DNA of 64,000 nucleotides from Pseudomonadales bacterium (GTDB taxonomy: Bacteria; Pseudomonadota; Gammaproteobacteria; Pseudomonadales; Azotimanducaceae), in the NCBI GenBank assembly GCA_041395945.1, contig JAWKZN010000001.1:992001-1056000 (forward strand). Reading direction: 5' to 3'. The translations under genes were made by a program, and so were the position numbers. Positions 8,344 to 16,748 of the stretch are shown in pieces (the stretch's first letter is position 1; each line of letters starts with the position of its first letter). The notes beneath the pieces were generated by a model. It was not told where the DNA came from and did no database searches. It saw nothing but the letters and a program-made list of their open reading frames with translations.

Positions 8344-9128
8344 AATTTCATGTGGTGATTCCTGCACGATTCGCTTCGCAGCGTCTGCCGGGAAAACCTC
8401 TGGCGGACATCGCCGGGTATCCGATGATCGTGCGGGTTGCGCAACAGGCGCAGAAATCGAGTGCCGCTTCGGTGGTGGTTGCCACGGATGACCAGAGGAT
8501 AATCGAGGCGGTTGCCGCAGCCGGTCTGAACGCGGTGCTCACCCGAGACGATCACGCGTCAGGTTCCGATCGTGTCATGGAGGTGGCTCAGCGGCTGGGC
8601 TGGGCAGACGACGACATCCTGGTGAACGTGCAGGGGGATGAACCACTGATCCCCGTAAGTGTGATCGAACAGGTGGCCCGTCTTCTGCAGCGGCAGCCTG
8701 ACCTGGCCTGTGCCACGCTGTGTGAATCGTTTACCGACAGCGGTCTGCTGTTCAATCCGAATGTGGTCAAGGTTGTCCGGGATGCCGGGCACCGCGCACT
8801 GTACTTCTCCCGTGCCCCGATTCCCTGGCGGCGGCTGGATTTTGCGGACGTGTTGCGCGCGGGCAATCCCACCCGCGCCGTCGGGACTCCACTCGAACCA
8901 GGCATCTGGCTGCGCCATATCGGCGTCTACGCGTTCCGGATCGCCGCGCTGCGACGATTCGTCAGCCTGCCGGCGGGGACGCTGGAAACTCTGGAATCAC
9001 TGGAGCAGTTACGGATGCTGGAAGCCGGAATGGCAATAGGGGTCGAAGAGGCGGAAGAGCCCGTGCCGGGCGGTGTGGATACGCCGGAAGACCTGGCACG
9101 GGTGCGCGGCCGCTTCGTTTCCTCTTAA
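8340..9128 (+). CDS. kdsB: 3-deoxy-manno-octulosonate cytidylyltransferase
   Basis: KdsB activates Kdo with CTP to CMP-Kdo, the donor used to build the LPS inner core onto lipid IVA. The protein has 262 residues, and the N-terminus VIPARFASQRLPGKPLADI is the diagnostic nucleotide-binding segment; NVQGDEPLI and the GVDTPEDL ending are also typical. The GTG start overlaps the stop of the MsbA-LpxK gene, so CMP-Kdo supply is coupled to lipid A assembly. Its stop overlaps by four bases, convergently, the SDR gene on the other strand. The ptpA-type phosphatase gene found after kdsB in Pseudomonas is absent here. Confidence 0.95.
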   Translation: MKFHVVIPARFASQRLPGKPLADIAGYPMIVRVAQQAQKSSAASVVVATDDQRIIEAVAAAGLNAVLTRDDHASGSDRVMEVAQRLGWADDDILVNVQGDEPLIPVSVIEQVARLLQRQPDLACATLCESFTDSGLLFNPNVVKVVRDAGHRALYFSRAPIPWRRLDFADVLRAGNPTRAVGTPLEPGIWLRHIGVYAFRIAALRRFVSLPAGTLETLESLEQLRMLEAGMAIGVEEAEEPVPGGVDTPEDLARVRGRFVSS

Positions 9129-9895
9129 CGCGGCGCCATGCGGATCGCGCCATCGAGACGAATGGTCTCTCCGTTCAGGTAGGGATTCTCGATGATCTGG
9201 CGGGCCAGCAGTGCGTATTCAGGCGCATTCCCCAGCCGCTTTGGAAACTGCACCATGTCGATGAGCGGATCACGTACCTGAGCCGGGGCGCCCGCCATCA
9301 TGGGCGTTTCGAATATGCCCGGTGCAATCGTGCAGACTCTAATTCCCGAACGGGACAGATCACGCGCGATCGGCAGGGTCATGCCGGCAACCCCAGCCTT
9401 GCTTGCAGAGTACGCGGCCTGACCGATCTGACCGTCAAAAGCGGCGACGGAGGCGGTGTTGATGATCACACCCCGCTCGCCATCTTCGGTCGCGGGTTCG
9501 TTCTTCTGCATATGAACAGCACACAGGCGCAGTGTGTTGAAGGTGCCGATGAGATTCACCTGGATTACGAAGTTGAACATCTTCAGGGGCATCGCGCCGT
9601 CTTTTCCCAGGGTCCGTGAAGCGGCACCGATTCCCGCACAGTTGACGTTGATGTGGATCGCCCCGAATTTCTCCATCACACCGTTTACAGCATCCTGCAC
9701 GGAGTCTTCCTCGGTGACGTTGACGGTAAAAGGTGCTGCACTGGCGCCCAGTTCAGCCGCGGTCTTTTTCGCCAGCTCGGTGTTGAGATCGAACAGGGCG
9801 ACTTTGCCACCCTGCTGGATTACCATCTCAGCGGTCGCTCTACCGAGGCCTGAGGCCCCGCCGGTGATAACGGCGACTTTGTTTTTCAGATCCAT
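9125..9895 (-). CDS. 3-hydroxyacyl-CoA dehydrogenase, HSD10-type SDR
   Basis: A 256-residue classical short-chain dehydrogenase with the NAD motif TGGASGLG (11-18) and catalytic Ser149, Tyr162 and Lys166 (YSASK). The C-terminal text FPKRLGNAPEYALLARQIIENPYLNGETIRLDGA is very close to type II 3-hydroxyacyl-CoA dehydrogenase (HSD17B10-like), which oxidises short- and branched-chain 3-hydroxyacyl-CoA with NAD in beta-oxidation and isoleucine breakdown. It is inserted in reverse between kdsB and murB and diverges from the AlkB-like gene with only 23 bases between start codons. The exact substrate is inferred from family likeness. Confidence 0.88.
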   Translation of the reverse strand: MDLKNKVAVITGGASGLGRATAEMVIQQGGKVALFDLNTELAKKTAAELGASAAPFTVNVTEEDSVQDAVNGVMEKFGAIHINVNCAGIGAASRTLGKDGAMPLKMFNFVIQVNLIGTFNTLRLCAVHMQKNEPATEDGERGVIINTASVAAFDGQIGQAAYSASKAGVAGMTLPIARDLSRSGIRVCTIAPGIFETPMMAGAPAQVRDPLIDMVQFPKRLGNAPEYALLARQIIENPYLNGETIRLDGAIRMAPR

Positions 9896-9918
9896 GAAGC
9901 ATCTCCTGCGGGTTCGAC

Positions 9919-10482
9919 GTGAAAAATAAGCCGGCGATTATAGCGCATGCGCAATGGCACTACGTTCCGGACTTCCTGCCAGCTGACGTGGCAGACAGAC
10001 TCCTCGACTGGCTGCTTCACAGCTGTGACTGGTACGAGGAGACGATCCGGATGTTTGGCCGTCGGGTCGTTGTACCCAGGCTCGTAAGCCATTGTGGTGC
10101 GAAAGGTGTGAGTTACAGATATTCGGGCATCACCCACCGTGCCACTGGCTGGCCTGAAGAGCTGATGTGGCTGGTGCCGAGGATCGGAGCGCTGCTCGGA
10201 CAGACCCCGGACTTCCTGCTGATCAATCGCTATCGCGATGGCGCAGACTACATGGGCTGGCATCGGGATGATGAGCCGATGGCGGGTGCGAAGGTCGCAA
10301 CCCTGAGTCTCGGCTCAGCCCGTCGGTTTCTGATAGAGGGAGCAGCCGGTGCAGCTTCCCACCGGCTGGAGCTCGAGCATGGCTCAGTGCTGGTGCTGGA
10401 TCGCTGCAGCCGGCACAGTCTGCCGAAGACCCGTAAACCCGTCGCAGAGCGTGTCAGTCTGAGCTTTCGCGTCATTCGATGA
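9919..10482 (+). CDS. AlkB-like 2-oxoglutarate/Fe(II) dioxygenase
   Basis: A 187-residue protein of the AlkB family, closest in look to the ABH2/ABH3 type. It should remove alkyl lesions such as 1-methyladenine from nucleic acid by oxidative demethylation. The iron ligands are His115 and Asp117 (GWHRDDE) and His166 (SRHSLPKT); the 2-oxoglutarate-binding arginines lie in RVSLSFR (Arg178, Arg184). The substrate-side signature NRYRDGADYMGWH is also present. Start is GTG at 9919. The stop overlaps the murB ATG by four bases, so the two are translationally coupled despite unrelated roles. No LexA or Ada-type box was seen. Confidence 0.9.
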   Translation: MKNKPAIIAHAQWHYVPDFLPADVADRLLDWLLHSCDWYEETIRMFGRRVVVPRLVSHCGAKGVSYRYSGITHRATGWPEELMWLVPRIGALLGQTPDFLLINRYRDGADYMGWHRDDEPMAGAKVATLSLGSARRFLIEGAAGAASHRLELEHGSVLVLDRCSRHSLPKTRKPVAERVSLSFRVIR

Positions 10483-11528
10483 GTGTTTCACTGCGCAGTG
10501 CCAACACCCTGGCTGTGTCGAGTGAAGCAGACACGGTCCATGAAGTTCGCTCCACTCAGGCGCTCCTTGAGCTTCTCCGCGGCATCGACCGCACACGGGT
10601 GCTGATTCTCGGAGGAGGCAGCAATGTGCTGCTTGCTCCCTGCATCGAACGCCCCGTGCTGCTGATCCGCAGTCGCGGAATCAGACGGCGCGGCGTATCA
10701 GGTGCGGTCGAGGTCGAGGCAGCTGCCGGAGAGAGCTGGCATGAACTGGTGCGCTGGACGCTCGGTCAGGGACTTCGTGGCCTCGAAAATCTGGCGCTGA
10801 TTCCCGGATCCGTGGGTGCTGCGCCGGTGCAGAATATCGGTGCCTACGGGGTGGAATTGTCCCGGGTGCTCACACGGCTGGAAGCGGTGGATCTGTCGAC
10901 GGGTTCTGCTGTTACGCTCGGTGTTGCGGAGTGTGAATTCGGCTACAGGGACAGCCTGTTCAAACACCAGCCCGGCCGTTTCCTGATCACCAGCGTCACA
11001 TTGCGACTGGTGGAAAGCCTTCCTGCTTCGGGGCACAGTACTCGACATTCAGATGTTCAACAGCAGACTCCCGCACTCGAAACCGGGTATCCGGATGTGC
11101 AGCGGGAGCTGCTGGCAATGGGAATTTCCCGTCCGGACGCGGTTGCGGTTGCAGAGGCCGTCATCCGGGTAAGGCGGCGCAAGTTGCCGGATGCCCGCAG
11201 CGTGCCGAATGCGGGCAGCTTTTTCAAAAATCCGATCGTCAGTGCAGACAGCTACCGGGCGCTGCGCGTCGACCATCCGGAACTCCTCGGCAATCACACA
11301 GCCACCGGGATAAAGCTCGCCGCCGCTCAACTGATTGACCTGTGTGGGTTCAAGATGCGCTCGGGTGGACCTGTAAGGGTGTGGCACCGACAGCCTCTCG
11401 TGCTTACCAATCCCGGCCGCGCCGATGGCACAGCCGTGCTGGCCTATGCCCGTTCGATTCAGCAGGCCGTGGAGGAGCGTTTCGGTCTCCGGCTCGAAAT
11501 CGAGCCGGATCTCATTGGTTTTAGCTGA
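10479..11528 (+). CDS. murB: UDP-N-acetylenolpyruvoylglucosamine reductase
   Basis: MurB reduces UDP-GlcNAc-enolpyruvate to UDP-MurNAc with NADPH and FAD, the second committed step of peptidoglycan synthesis in the cytoplasm. Its 349 residues match the E. coli (type I) enzyme. FAD-binding elements are LGGGSNVLL near residue 45 and IPGSVGAAPVQNIGAYG. The catalytic Ser is Ser247 in NAGSFFKNP, and the C-terminal substrate-domain Glu region follows. It starts within the end of the AlkB-like gene. It converges on rne, from which it is separated by only 33 bases with no obvious terminator hairpin. Confidence 0.96.
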   Translation: MSVSLRSANTLAVSSEADTVHEVRSTQALLELLRGIDRTRVLILGGGSNVLLAPCIERPVLLIRSRGIRRRGVSGAVEVEAAAGESWHELVRWTLGQGLRGLENLALIPGSVGAAPVQNIGAYGVELSRVLTRLEAVDLSTGSAVTLGVAECEFGYRDSLFKHQPGRFLITSVTLRLVESLPASGHSTRHSDVQQQTPALETGYPDVQRELLAMGISRPDAVAVAEAVIRVRRRKLPDARSVPNAGSFFKNPIVSADSYRALRVDHPELLGNHTATGIKLAAAQLIDLCGFKMRSGGPVRVWHRQPLVLTNPGRADGTAVLAYARSIQQAVEERFGLRLEIEPDLIGFS

Positions 11529-11561
11529 GCGCTGAGGCGTCGATTCCTGTTCGGAGGATCT

Positions 11562-14333
11562 CTAGCGGTTTGGCAGTACCCCTTCAGCCTGAAGCTTGGC
11601 CTGTCGTTCCCGTTTACGGACTTCCCGGGGATCGTTGTACGCCCGGGCGGGTTTGCCAGGTGCTTTTGGCGCCTCTTCCGATTGCCCTGCCGGTGCCGTT
11701 GCAGGCGCGGCAGGAGTTGCGGCCACAGGTTCGGATTCAGCGGGAGCCGCTTCCACAGATACGGATGTCGTGCTGGCGTTCGTCGGGTCCTCCACGGGCC
11801 GCTGCGCCTGTGCCGGCTGTTCCTTCGGAACATCAGGCACTGTTGCTGCGGTCTGACCCTTTTCTTCGTCGGCAGCTGTGCCAGCATCCGCAGTGGTTGC
11901 CGGTGTCGGCGAAGCTGCGGACGGTTTTGTATCTGCAGCCTCACTTACGACATCAGTCGGGATTTCAGTCGCGACTTCGGCAGTTGCGTCGGCCGCTGCT
12001 GACGCAGCAGCCGCGACAGCGGCCGCGGCAGGTGCTGGAGCCGCCGCAGCGGAAGAACGGTTTCCGTCGGACTCTGCCTTATCCAGGCTTGCCCGGTCGC
12101 GCCTGGGTCGCCGCCGGCTGCGCGAAATGTCTTCCTGCGAGGGTTGACGCTGTTCGAGCAGCTCGACGCCAGTCACTTCTTCGACCTGCGGCCTGGCATC
12201 ACTGTCGGTATCGCGTTTCGGGCTGGCACTTTCGGCCCGGGCGTTTTTCGGACGTCTACCGCGTGTCTCTTCGCTGCGGTTCTCGCCGCGGCCCTCACCG
12301 CGGTTCTCGCCGCGGCCTTCACCGCGGTTCTCACCGCGGCCTTCACCGCGCGACCGGCGGGTCTCGGGTTTCTGCTCCCGAGTGTTTGCGGTACTGCTCT
12401 CTGCGTCGTTGTCCGAACGACGGGGCCGCTTCGGCCGACCTTCTCCGCGTCGCGAATCCGCACTGCCACCTGACGATCTCTGCCCTCGTTCAGAATTGCG
12501 CTCGGATCTGCGGTTGGTGTCTGCAACCTTACTGCTTCTTTCTGCACGTTCGCCGCGGGGGGCGGGTCGTGCGCGTTCCGGTGGCGGTGTTGCCGTGGTT
12601 ACCACAGCCGGCTGCTCGCTGAACAGTGAGCGAAGGAAACGGCGCAGCTTGCCGGGTGCGGCATCTGCAGGCGGTGTGGTCGCCGGTGCCGCGGCCTGCG
12701 ATTCGGGCTCAGCGGGTGCGGGAGAGTGTGCGGTGCGTTTCAGCGGCTGCACTACAGCGACGTCGCCGTTGCGCGCAGTTGGTTCATGAATCTGAACTTC
12801 TTCCGGCTGCTGCAGTGTCTCTGTCAGTTCATAGCTCGGTACTTCCGCGTCTTCTTCAGAGTGGTCATCGCGCAGCCGCTGTACTTCGAATTGCGGGGTT
12901 TCCATGTTGACGTTCGGCACGATGACCACATGAGTTTTCGTGCGTCGCTCGATCTCGGCGACATCCTGACGTTTTTCGTTGAGCAGATAGGCGGCCACCG
13001 GCAGGGGGACCAGCGCCCGGATGATGGAGCTGCGCTCCTTCAGGCTTTCCTCTTCCAGGATACGCAGGATGGCCAGTGCCAGGGAGCGTGTGTCGCGGAT
13101 GCGCCCCTGACCGCCGCAGCGGGGACAAAGCTCTGTGGTGAGTTCCTCAAGCGAAGGTCGCAGCCGCTGACGGGACATTTCCAGCAGGCCGAATCGGGAA
13201 ATCCGACCGAGCTGAGTTCTGGCTCGATCTGCATCGAGCGCCTCTCTCATCTTGTTTTCCACCGCGCGCTGGTTCTTCACCGAGCCCATGTCGATAAAAT
13301 CGATCACGATCAGCCCACCCACATCCCGCAGGCGCAGCTGCCGGGCGATTTCTTCAGCAGCTTCGAGATTGGTGTTCAGCGCAGTTTCTTCGATGTCTGC
13401 ACCCTTGGTCGCCCGTGCGGAGTTGATGTCGATGGAGACCAGGGCCTCGGTGGGATCGATCACGATGCTGCCGCCGGATGGCAGTCTCACAGTGTGCTGG
13501 AAGGCCGTCTCGATCTGGGATTCGATCTGGTAGCGACTGAACAGCGGAATAGGGTCCTGATAGAACTTCACCTTATCCTTGTAGTTCGGCATCACCTGGT
13601 CGATGAAGGAGCTCGCCTCCTCATAAGCGTCTGCGCCGTCGATCAGAACCTCGCCGATGTCTTTGCGCAGGTTGTCGCGGATGGCGCGGAGAATCACGCT
13701 GTTTTCCTGGTAGAGGAGCTTCGGTGCGCGCTCCTGCTCGCCTGCACGCCTGATGGCATCCCAGAGCTGCAACAGGTAGTCGAGGTCCCACTGCAGTTCC
13801 TCGCTGCTGCGCCCGATACCGGCGGTGCGGATGATTACACCGGTACCCTGGGGAATGGTGAGCTGGCTCATCGCCTCCCGCAGTTCGTCCCGCTCTTCGC
13901 CTTCGATCCGTCTGGAGATGCCGCCGGCCCTGGGGTTGTTGGGCATCAGCACCATGTAGCGGCCGGCAAGGCTGATGAACGTGGTCAGGGCAGCGCCCTT
14001 GGTGCCGCGCTCTTCCTTGTCGACCTGCACCACCAGTTCCTGGCCTTCGCTGATCAATTCGGAGATGAGCAGGCGGGAGCCCTCGCCAGGTTTCTGCTTG
14101 AAATAGTCGCGGGAGATTTCCTTCAATGGCAGAAAACCGTGCCGATCGGCACCGAAATCGACGAAGGCGGCTTCGAGACTGGGTTCGACCCGGGTGATCC
14201 GGGCCTTATAGATGCTGGCCTTTTTCTGCTCCCGGCCGATGTTTTCCATGTCGAGGTCGTAGAGTTTCTGACCGTCGACAAGGGCGACTCGAACTTCTTC
14301 TGCCTGACGGGCGTTGATGAGCATTCTTTTCAT
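11562..14333 (-). CDS. rne: Ribonuclease E
   Basis: RNase E is the essential endoribonuclease that starts mRNA decay and processes rRNA and tRNA, scaffolding the degradosome at the membrane. Of 923 residues, 1-410 hold the catalytic half: S1 domain about 35-120, metal ligands Asp302 and Asp345 and the Zn-link CPRC (Cys403, Cys406). The remaining half is low-complexity: an Arg-rich segment with three GEGRGENR repeats, an Ala/Pro-rich stretch, and a C-terminal basic tail resembling that of Pseudomonas RNase E. The frame is open further upstream, but MKRMLINA at 14333 is the universal RNase E N-terminus. A 706-base leader with hairpins precedes it. Confidence 0.97.
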   Translation of the reverse strand: MKRMLINARQAEEVRVALVDGQKLYDLDMENIGREQKKASIYKARITRVEPSLEAAFVDFGADRHGFLPLKEISRDYFKQKPGEGSRLLISELISEGQELVVQVDKEERGTKGAALTTFISLAGRYMVLMPNNPRAGGISRRIEGEERDELREAMSQLTIPQGTGVIIRTAGIGRSSEELQWDLDYLLQLWDAIRRAGEQERAPKLLYQENSVILRAIRDNLRKDIGEVLIDGADAYEEASSFIDQVMPNYKDKVKFYQDPIPLFSRYQIESQIETAFQHTVRLPSGGSIVIDPTEALVSIDINSARATKGADIEETALNTNLEAAEEIARQLRLRDVGGLIVIDFIDMGSVKNQRAVENKMREALDADRARTQLGRISRFGLLEMSRQRLRPSLEELTTELCPRCGGQGRIRDTRSLALAILRILEEESLKERSSIIRALVPLPVAAYLLNEKRQDVAEIERRTKTHVVIVPNVNMETPQFEVQRLRDDHSEEDAEVPSYELTETLQQPEEVQIHEPTARNGDVAVVQPLKRTAHSPAPAEPESQAAAPATTPPADAAPGKLRRFLRSLFSEQPAVVTTATPPPERARPAPRGERAERSSKVADTNRRSERNSERGQRSSGGSADSRRGEGRPKRPRRSDNDAESSTANTREQKPETRRSRGEGRGENRGEGRGENRGEGRGENRSEETRGRRPKNARAESASPKRDTDSDARPQVEEVTGVELLEQRQPSQEDISRSRRRPRRDRASLDKAESDGNRSSAAAAPAPAAAAVAAAASAAADATAEVATEIPTDVVSEAADTKPSAASPTPATTADAGTAADEEKGQTAATVPDVPKEQPAQAQRPVEDPTNASTTSVSVEAAPAESEPVAATPAAPATAPAGQSEEAPKAPGKPARAYNDPREVRKRERQAKLQAEGVLPNR
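12279..12352 (-). repeat. 24-bp tandem repeat inside rne (GEGRGENR x3)
   Basis: About three direct 24-base units encode GEGRGENR in the RNA-binding tail of RNase E. The unit length is a multiple of three, so copy number could change without breaking the frame. Arg/Gly-rich repeats of this kind are typical of RNA-binding tails. Confidence 0.75.
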
Positions 14334-15039
14334 TTGGTGTATTCCTGATCTGCTGCCTGGCAGCAATGTGAAGGCTGTCAGGATGACCAGATGAAGGCAG
14401 GACGCACCAAAGCCTGACGCGAGTGTCAGACTGCTCGAGGCTAGGCGATATCCGGAAGAACCGGAAGACCGCCGGGGTCTGCAGGCACCGGTGGCCTGCA
14501 GAGCCGGATATTCTCGTTGCGCGGATGGTCCGCTGGCACTGTGCACCTGTCGCATGTTTCACGCGCGAGGTACACAGCGGCGCCTGTCGACAATTCGAAG
14601 TCGGTGTGATCACCGTGGGCGATTTTTTTAAAAACGGCTTCCGATCTGATAATGATGACGGATCGGGGCCATCGCTGCGGGTAATTTTCCGAACGACTGA
14701 CAGCTCGATGGGCGCTGTCAGTTTCGAATTGCATCTGGCCAAACTGTCGGCTTAACTCACAAATCGATTCTATAAGGCTGGCCGTGAGAGACTCTCTTGG
14801 AGGATAGGAGCGATTTCAAGTTACAGCGCTCTGACTACCTGCTGAGTGACCCAAGGCCAGCGGTTTTTTGGTCCGGCGCTTTATAAGTGGCGGCAGGCGG
14901 CGGGCGCGGCGACCCGGAACGGGTGGCTTTACGGCCGCACTGCCCGGCACTCGAAACGAGCCGAAGCGGCGGAAGCTTAGCAGTACCCGCTAAGTGCATC
15001 AAACCCCTAAAGAAAACTTTCAAGGACAGTTTCGGCACG
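14334..15039. other. Long rne/rluC divergent intergenic region
   Basis: These 706 bases between divergent rne and rluC hold no convincing gene. By analogy with other gammaproteobacteria most of it should be the long 5' leader of rne, through which RNase E represses its own synthesis. A strong hairpin lies at 14478-14502. On the plus strand GATAAT (14648-14653) could be a -10 for rluC, but no good -35 precedes it. No clear rne promoter was found. Translations of open frames here look like shadows. Confidence 0.6.
14478..14502 (-). promoter_or_regulatory. Hairpin in the rne leader
   Basis: TCTGCAGGC and GCCTGCAGA form a perfect 9-bp stem around a 7-base loop, about 145 bases upstream of the rne start codon. 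Flanking CCGG and GCCGG can extend it with a bulge. Structured leaders that RNase E binds to control its own mRNA are known in E. coli; that role here is inference. Confidence 0.55.
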
Positions 15040-16032
15040 ATGAGCGGCGAGCAGAACCAGGGCGAGCGGCAGACGGAATCCCCAGGCGTCGGTGTGCGCC
15101 TGGTGGAAATCGCGGAGGAGGCGGGACAGCGGATTGACAACTTCCTGCTGAAAACGCTGAAAAACGTGCCCAGGAGCCACGTGTACCGGATCCTGCGCCG
15201 GGGAGAGGTGCGGGTAAATGGTGGCAGGATAAAGCCCACCTATCGGCTCTGTGCGGGGGATCGGGTGCGGATACCCCCGCATCGTCCCGGTCCGTCGGTC
15301 GAGGCACGGGAACTCGGTGCGCAGCAGATACGCTGGGTTGCGGACGCCATCATTTACGAAGATGCGGATTTCATCGTGCTCGATAAACCCGCCGGCCTCG
15401 CCGTGCACGGTGGCAGCGGAGTGTCTTTCGGGGTCATCGAAGCGCTGCGTCAGCTGCGTAATGATCCGGGCCTCGAGCTCGGACACCGCCTGGATCGGGA
15501 TACTTCAGGGTGTCTCATCGTGGCCAGACGACGCTCAGCGCTGACCGGACTGCATGCGCTGCTGCGCGCAGGCGCCATCGACAAACGCTATACCCTGCTC
15601 GTATACGGACACTGGCCCTCGGATCTCAATACGGTTCAGCAGCCACTGACCCGCTATCTGCTTGCCAGTGGCGAGCGCCGGGTGCGCATAGACCCGCAGG
15701 GGAAAGCCAGTCGCACCGATTTCGAGGTCAGGGCGCGCTGCCGGAAGGCGACCTGGCTCGATGCGGTACTGCATACCGGGCGCACGCATCAGATCCGGGT
15801 ACATGCGTTCGCGAGTGGTCACGGCGTGGTCGGAGATCCGAAATATGGCGACGTCGTGCAGCAGCGTCTGGGCACTGAACTGGACGTCGACAGGCTGTGC
15901 CTGCACGCTGCATCGATCGCCTTCGAGTGGAAAGGGCAGCCGGTACGCTTCGAGTGCCCGCTGCCCGTGGCGATGCAGCAGATCTGGAGCCGCTTGGAAG
16001 GGTCAGATCAGCCGAGTACGGCCACTCCCTGA
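15040..16032 (+). CDS. rluC: 23S rRNA pseudouridine synthase RluC
   Basis: RluC converts specific uridines of 23S rRNA (positions 955, 2504 and 2580 in E. coli) to pseudouridine. The 330-residue protein has an N-terminal S4 RNA-binding domain (about 28-85) and a pseudouridine synthase domain with catalytic Asp152 in HRLDRDTSG. HTGRTHQIRVH and GDPKYG are further family motifs. ATG at 15040 is preceded by an AAGGA site; longer forms upstream lack family support. It diverges from rne as in Pseudomonas and converges on maf, overlapping its 3' end by 25 bases. Confidence 0.95.
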   Translation: MSGEQNQGERQTESPGVGVRLVEIAEEAGQRIDNFLLKTLKNVPRSHVYRILRRGEVRVNGGRIKPTYRLCAGDRVRIPPHRPGPSVEARELGAQQIRWVADAIIYEDADFIVLDKPAGLAVHGGSGVSFGVIEALRQLRNDPGLELGHRLDRDTSGCLIVARRRSALTGLHALLRAGAIDKRYTLLVYGHWPSDLNTVQQPLTRYLLASGERRVRIDPQGKASRTDFEVRARCRKATWLDAVLHTGRTHQIRVHAFASGHGVVGDPKYGDVVQQRLGTELDVDRLCLHAASIAFEWKGQPVRFECPLPVAMQQIWSRLEGSDQPSTATP

Positions 16033-16631
16033 TCGCGCAGCATGCTGCACAGGACGATCAGCGGCAGACCGATCAGCGCGTTGGGATCATCTCCGCCGAT
16101 GCGTTCAAACAGGGCAATCCCGAGCCCTTCAGACTTGAAGGCCCCGGCACAGTCGAGGGGCATTTCCCGGCGGACATAATCGCTGATCTGGTTGTGGGAC
16201 AGGACCCGGAAGTGCACGGGGGTCTCCACCACCTCGACCTGGCGGGCGCCTGTGGCGGTGTTCAGCAGACACAGTCCGGTGAGAAATCGAACTTCCCGGC
16301 CCGAGAGTCGGGCCAGTTGCGCGCGGGCCTTTGCTTCGGTACCGGGCTTGCCGAGGATGGTGTTGTCGAGCAGTGCGACCTGATCTGAACCGATCACCAG
16401 GGACGCCGCGGTGACTCGCTCGGCGACGGCGCAGGCTTTGGCCACAGCCAGGCGGGCAACCAGGTCCACGGCACGTTCGCCGGGCAGCGCCTGTTCATCC
16501 ACAGCAGGTGCGGCAGTGGTGAAGGGCAGGCCCAGGCGGGCAAGCAGCGCCGCCCTGTAGGGTGAGGTGGAAGCCAGCACGAGTTGCGGCCGGGGCAGGG
16601 TCCGGGTCTCTGCGGAACTCTGCGAACTCAT
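16008..16631 (-). CDS. yceF: Maf-like nucleoside triphosphate pyrophosphatase (YceF type)
   Basis: A 207-residue Maf/HAM1-superfamily pyrophosphatase. The N-terminal LVLASTSPYRAALLARLGLPF, central SDQVALLDNTILGKPG and the LTGLCLL segment match the YceF branch, which hydrolyses 7-methyl-GTP and is thought to clean the nucleotide pool. It lies opposite rluC with a 25-base 3' overlap, and diverges from yceD across a 117-base spacer. The rluC-maf-yceD-rpmF order is standard in gammaproteobacteria, although here maf is inverted relative to its neighbours, as in several relatives. Confidence 0.9.
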   Translation of the reverse strand: MSSQSSAETRTLPRPQLVLASTSPYRAALLARLGLPFTTAAPAVDEQALPGERAVDLVARLAVAKACAVAERVTAASLVIGSDQVALLDNTILGKPGTEAKARAQLARLSGREVRFLTGLCLLNTATGARQVEVVETPVHFRVLSHNQISDYVRREMPLDCAGAFKSEGLGIALFERIGGDDPNALIGLPLIVLCSMLRDQGVAVLG

Positions 16632-16709
16632 CGAAAATCCTTAAAAATCAGAATGTTAATTAGATTTTTCGGCACTGACCACGGCGGTTTCGGAGGGTCT
16701 GATCAGTGC

Positions 16710-16738
16710 TTTACAGCGCCATTGTGCATACCTATCAT
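16710..16738 (+). promoter_or_regulatory. Sigma-70 promoter for yceD-rpmF
   Basis: TTTACA (16710-16715), a 17-base spacer, then TATCAT (16733-16738), each matching consensus at five of six bases. Transcription should start near 16745, only a few bases before the ATG at 16749. The earlier in-frame ATG at 16737 lies inside the -10, which argues for the 16749 start and a nearly leaderless message. Confidence 0.65.
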
Positions 16739-16748
16739 GGCGCCCGCG

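Noticed and set aside
11570..12622. Second long plus-strand frame opposite the rne tail
   Set aside because: Low-complexity Arg/Pro/Leu-rich translation of the repetitive rne tail; a shadow.
12726..14348. Long plus-strand open frame (540 codons) opposite rne
   Set aside because: It is antisense to the conserved catalytic half of RNase E. Its translation has no family look, and GC-rich third positions explain the open frame.
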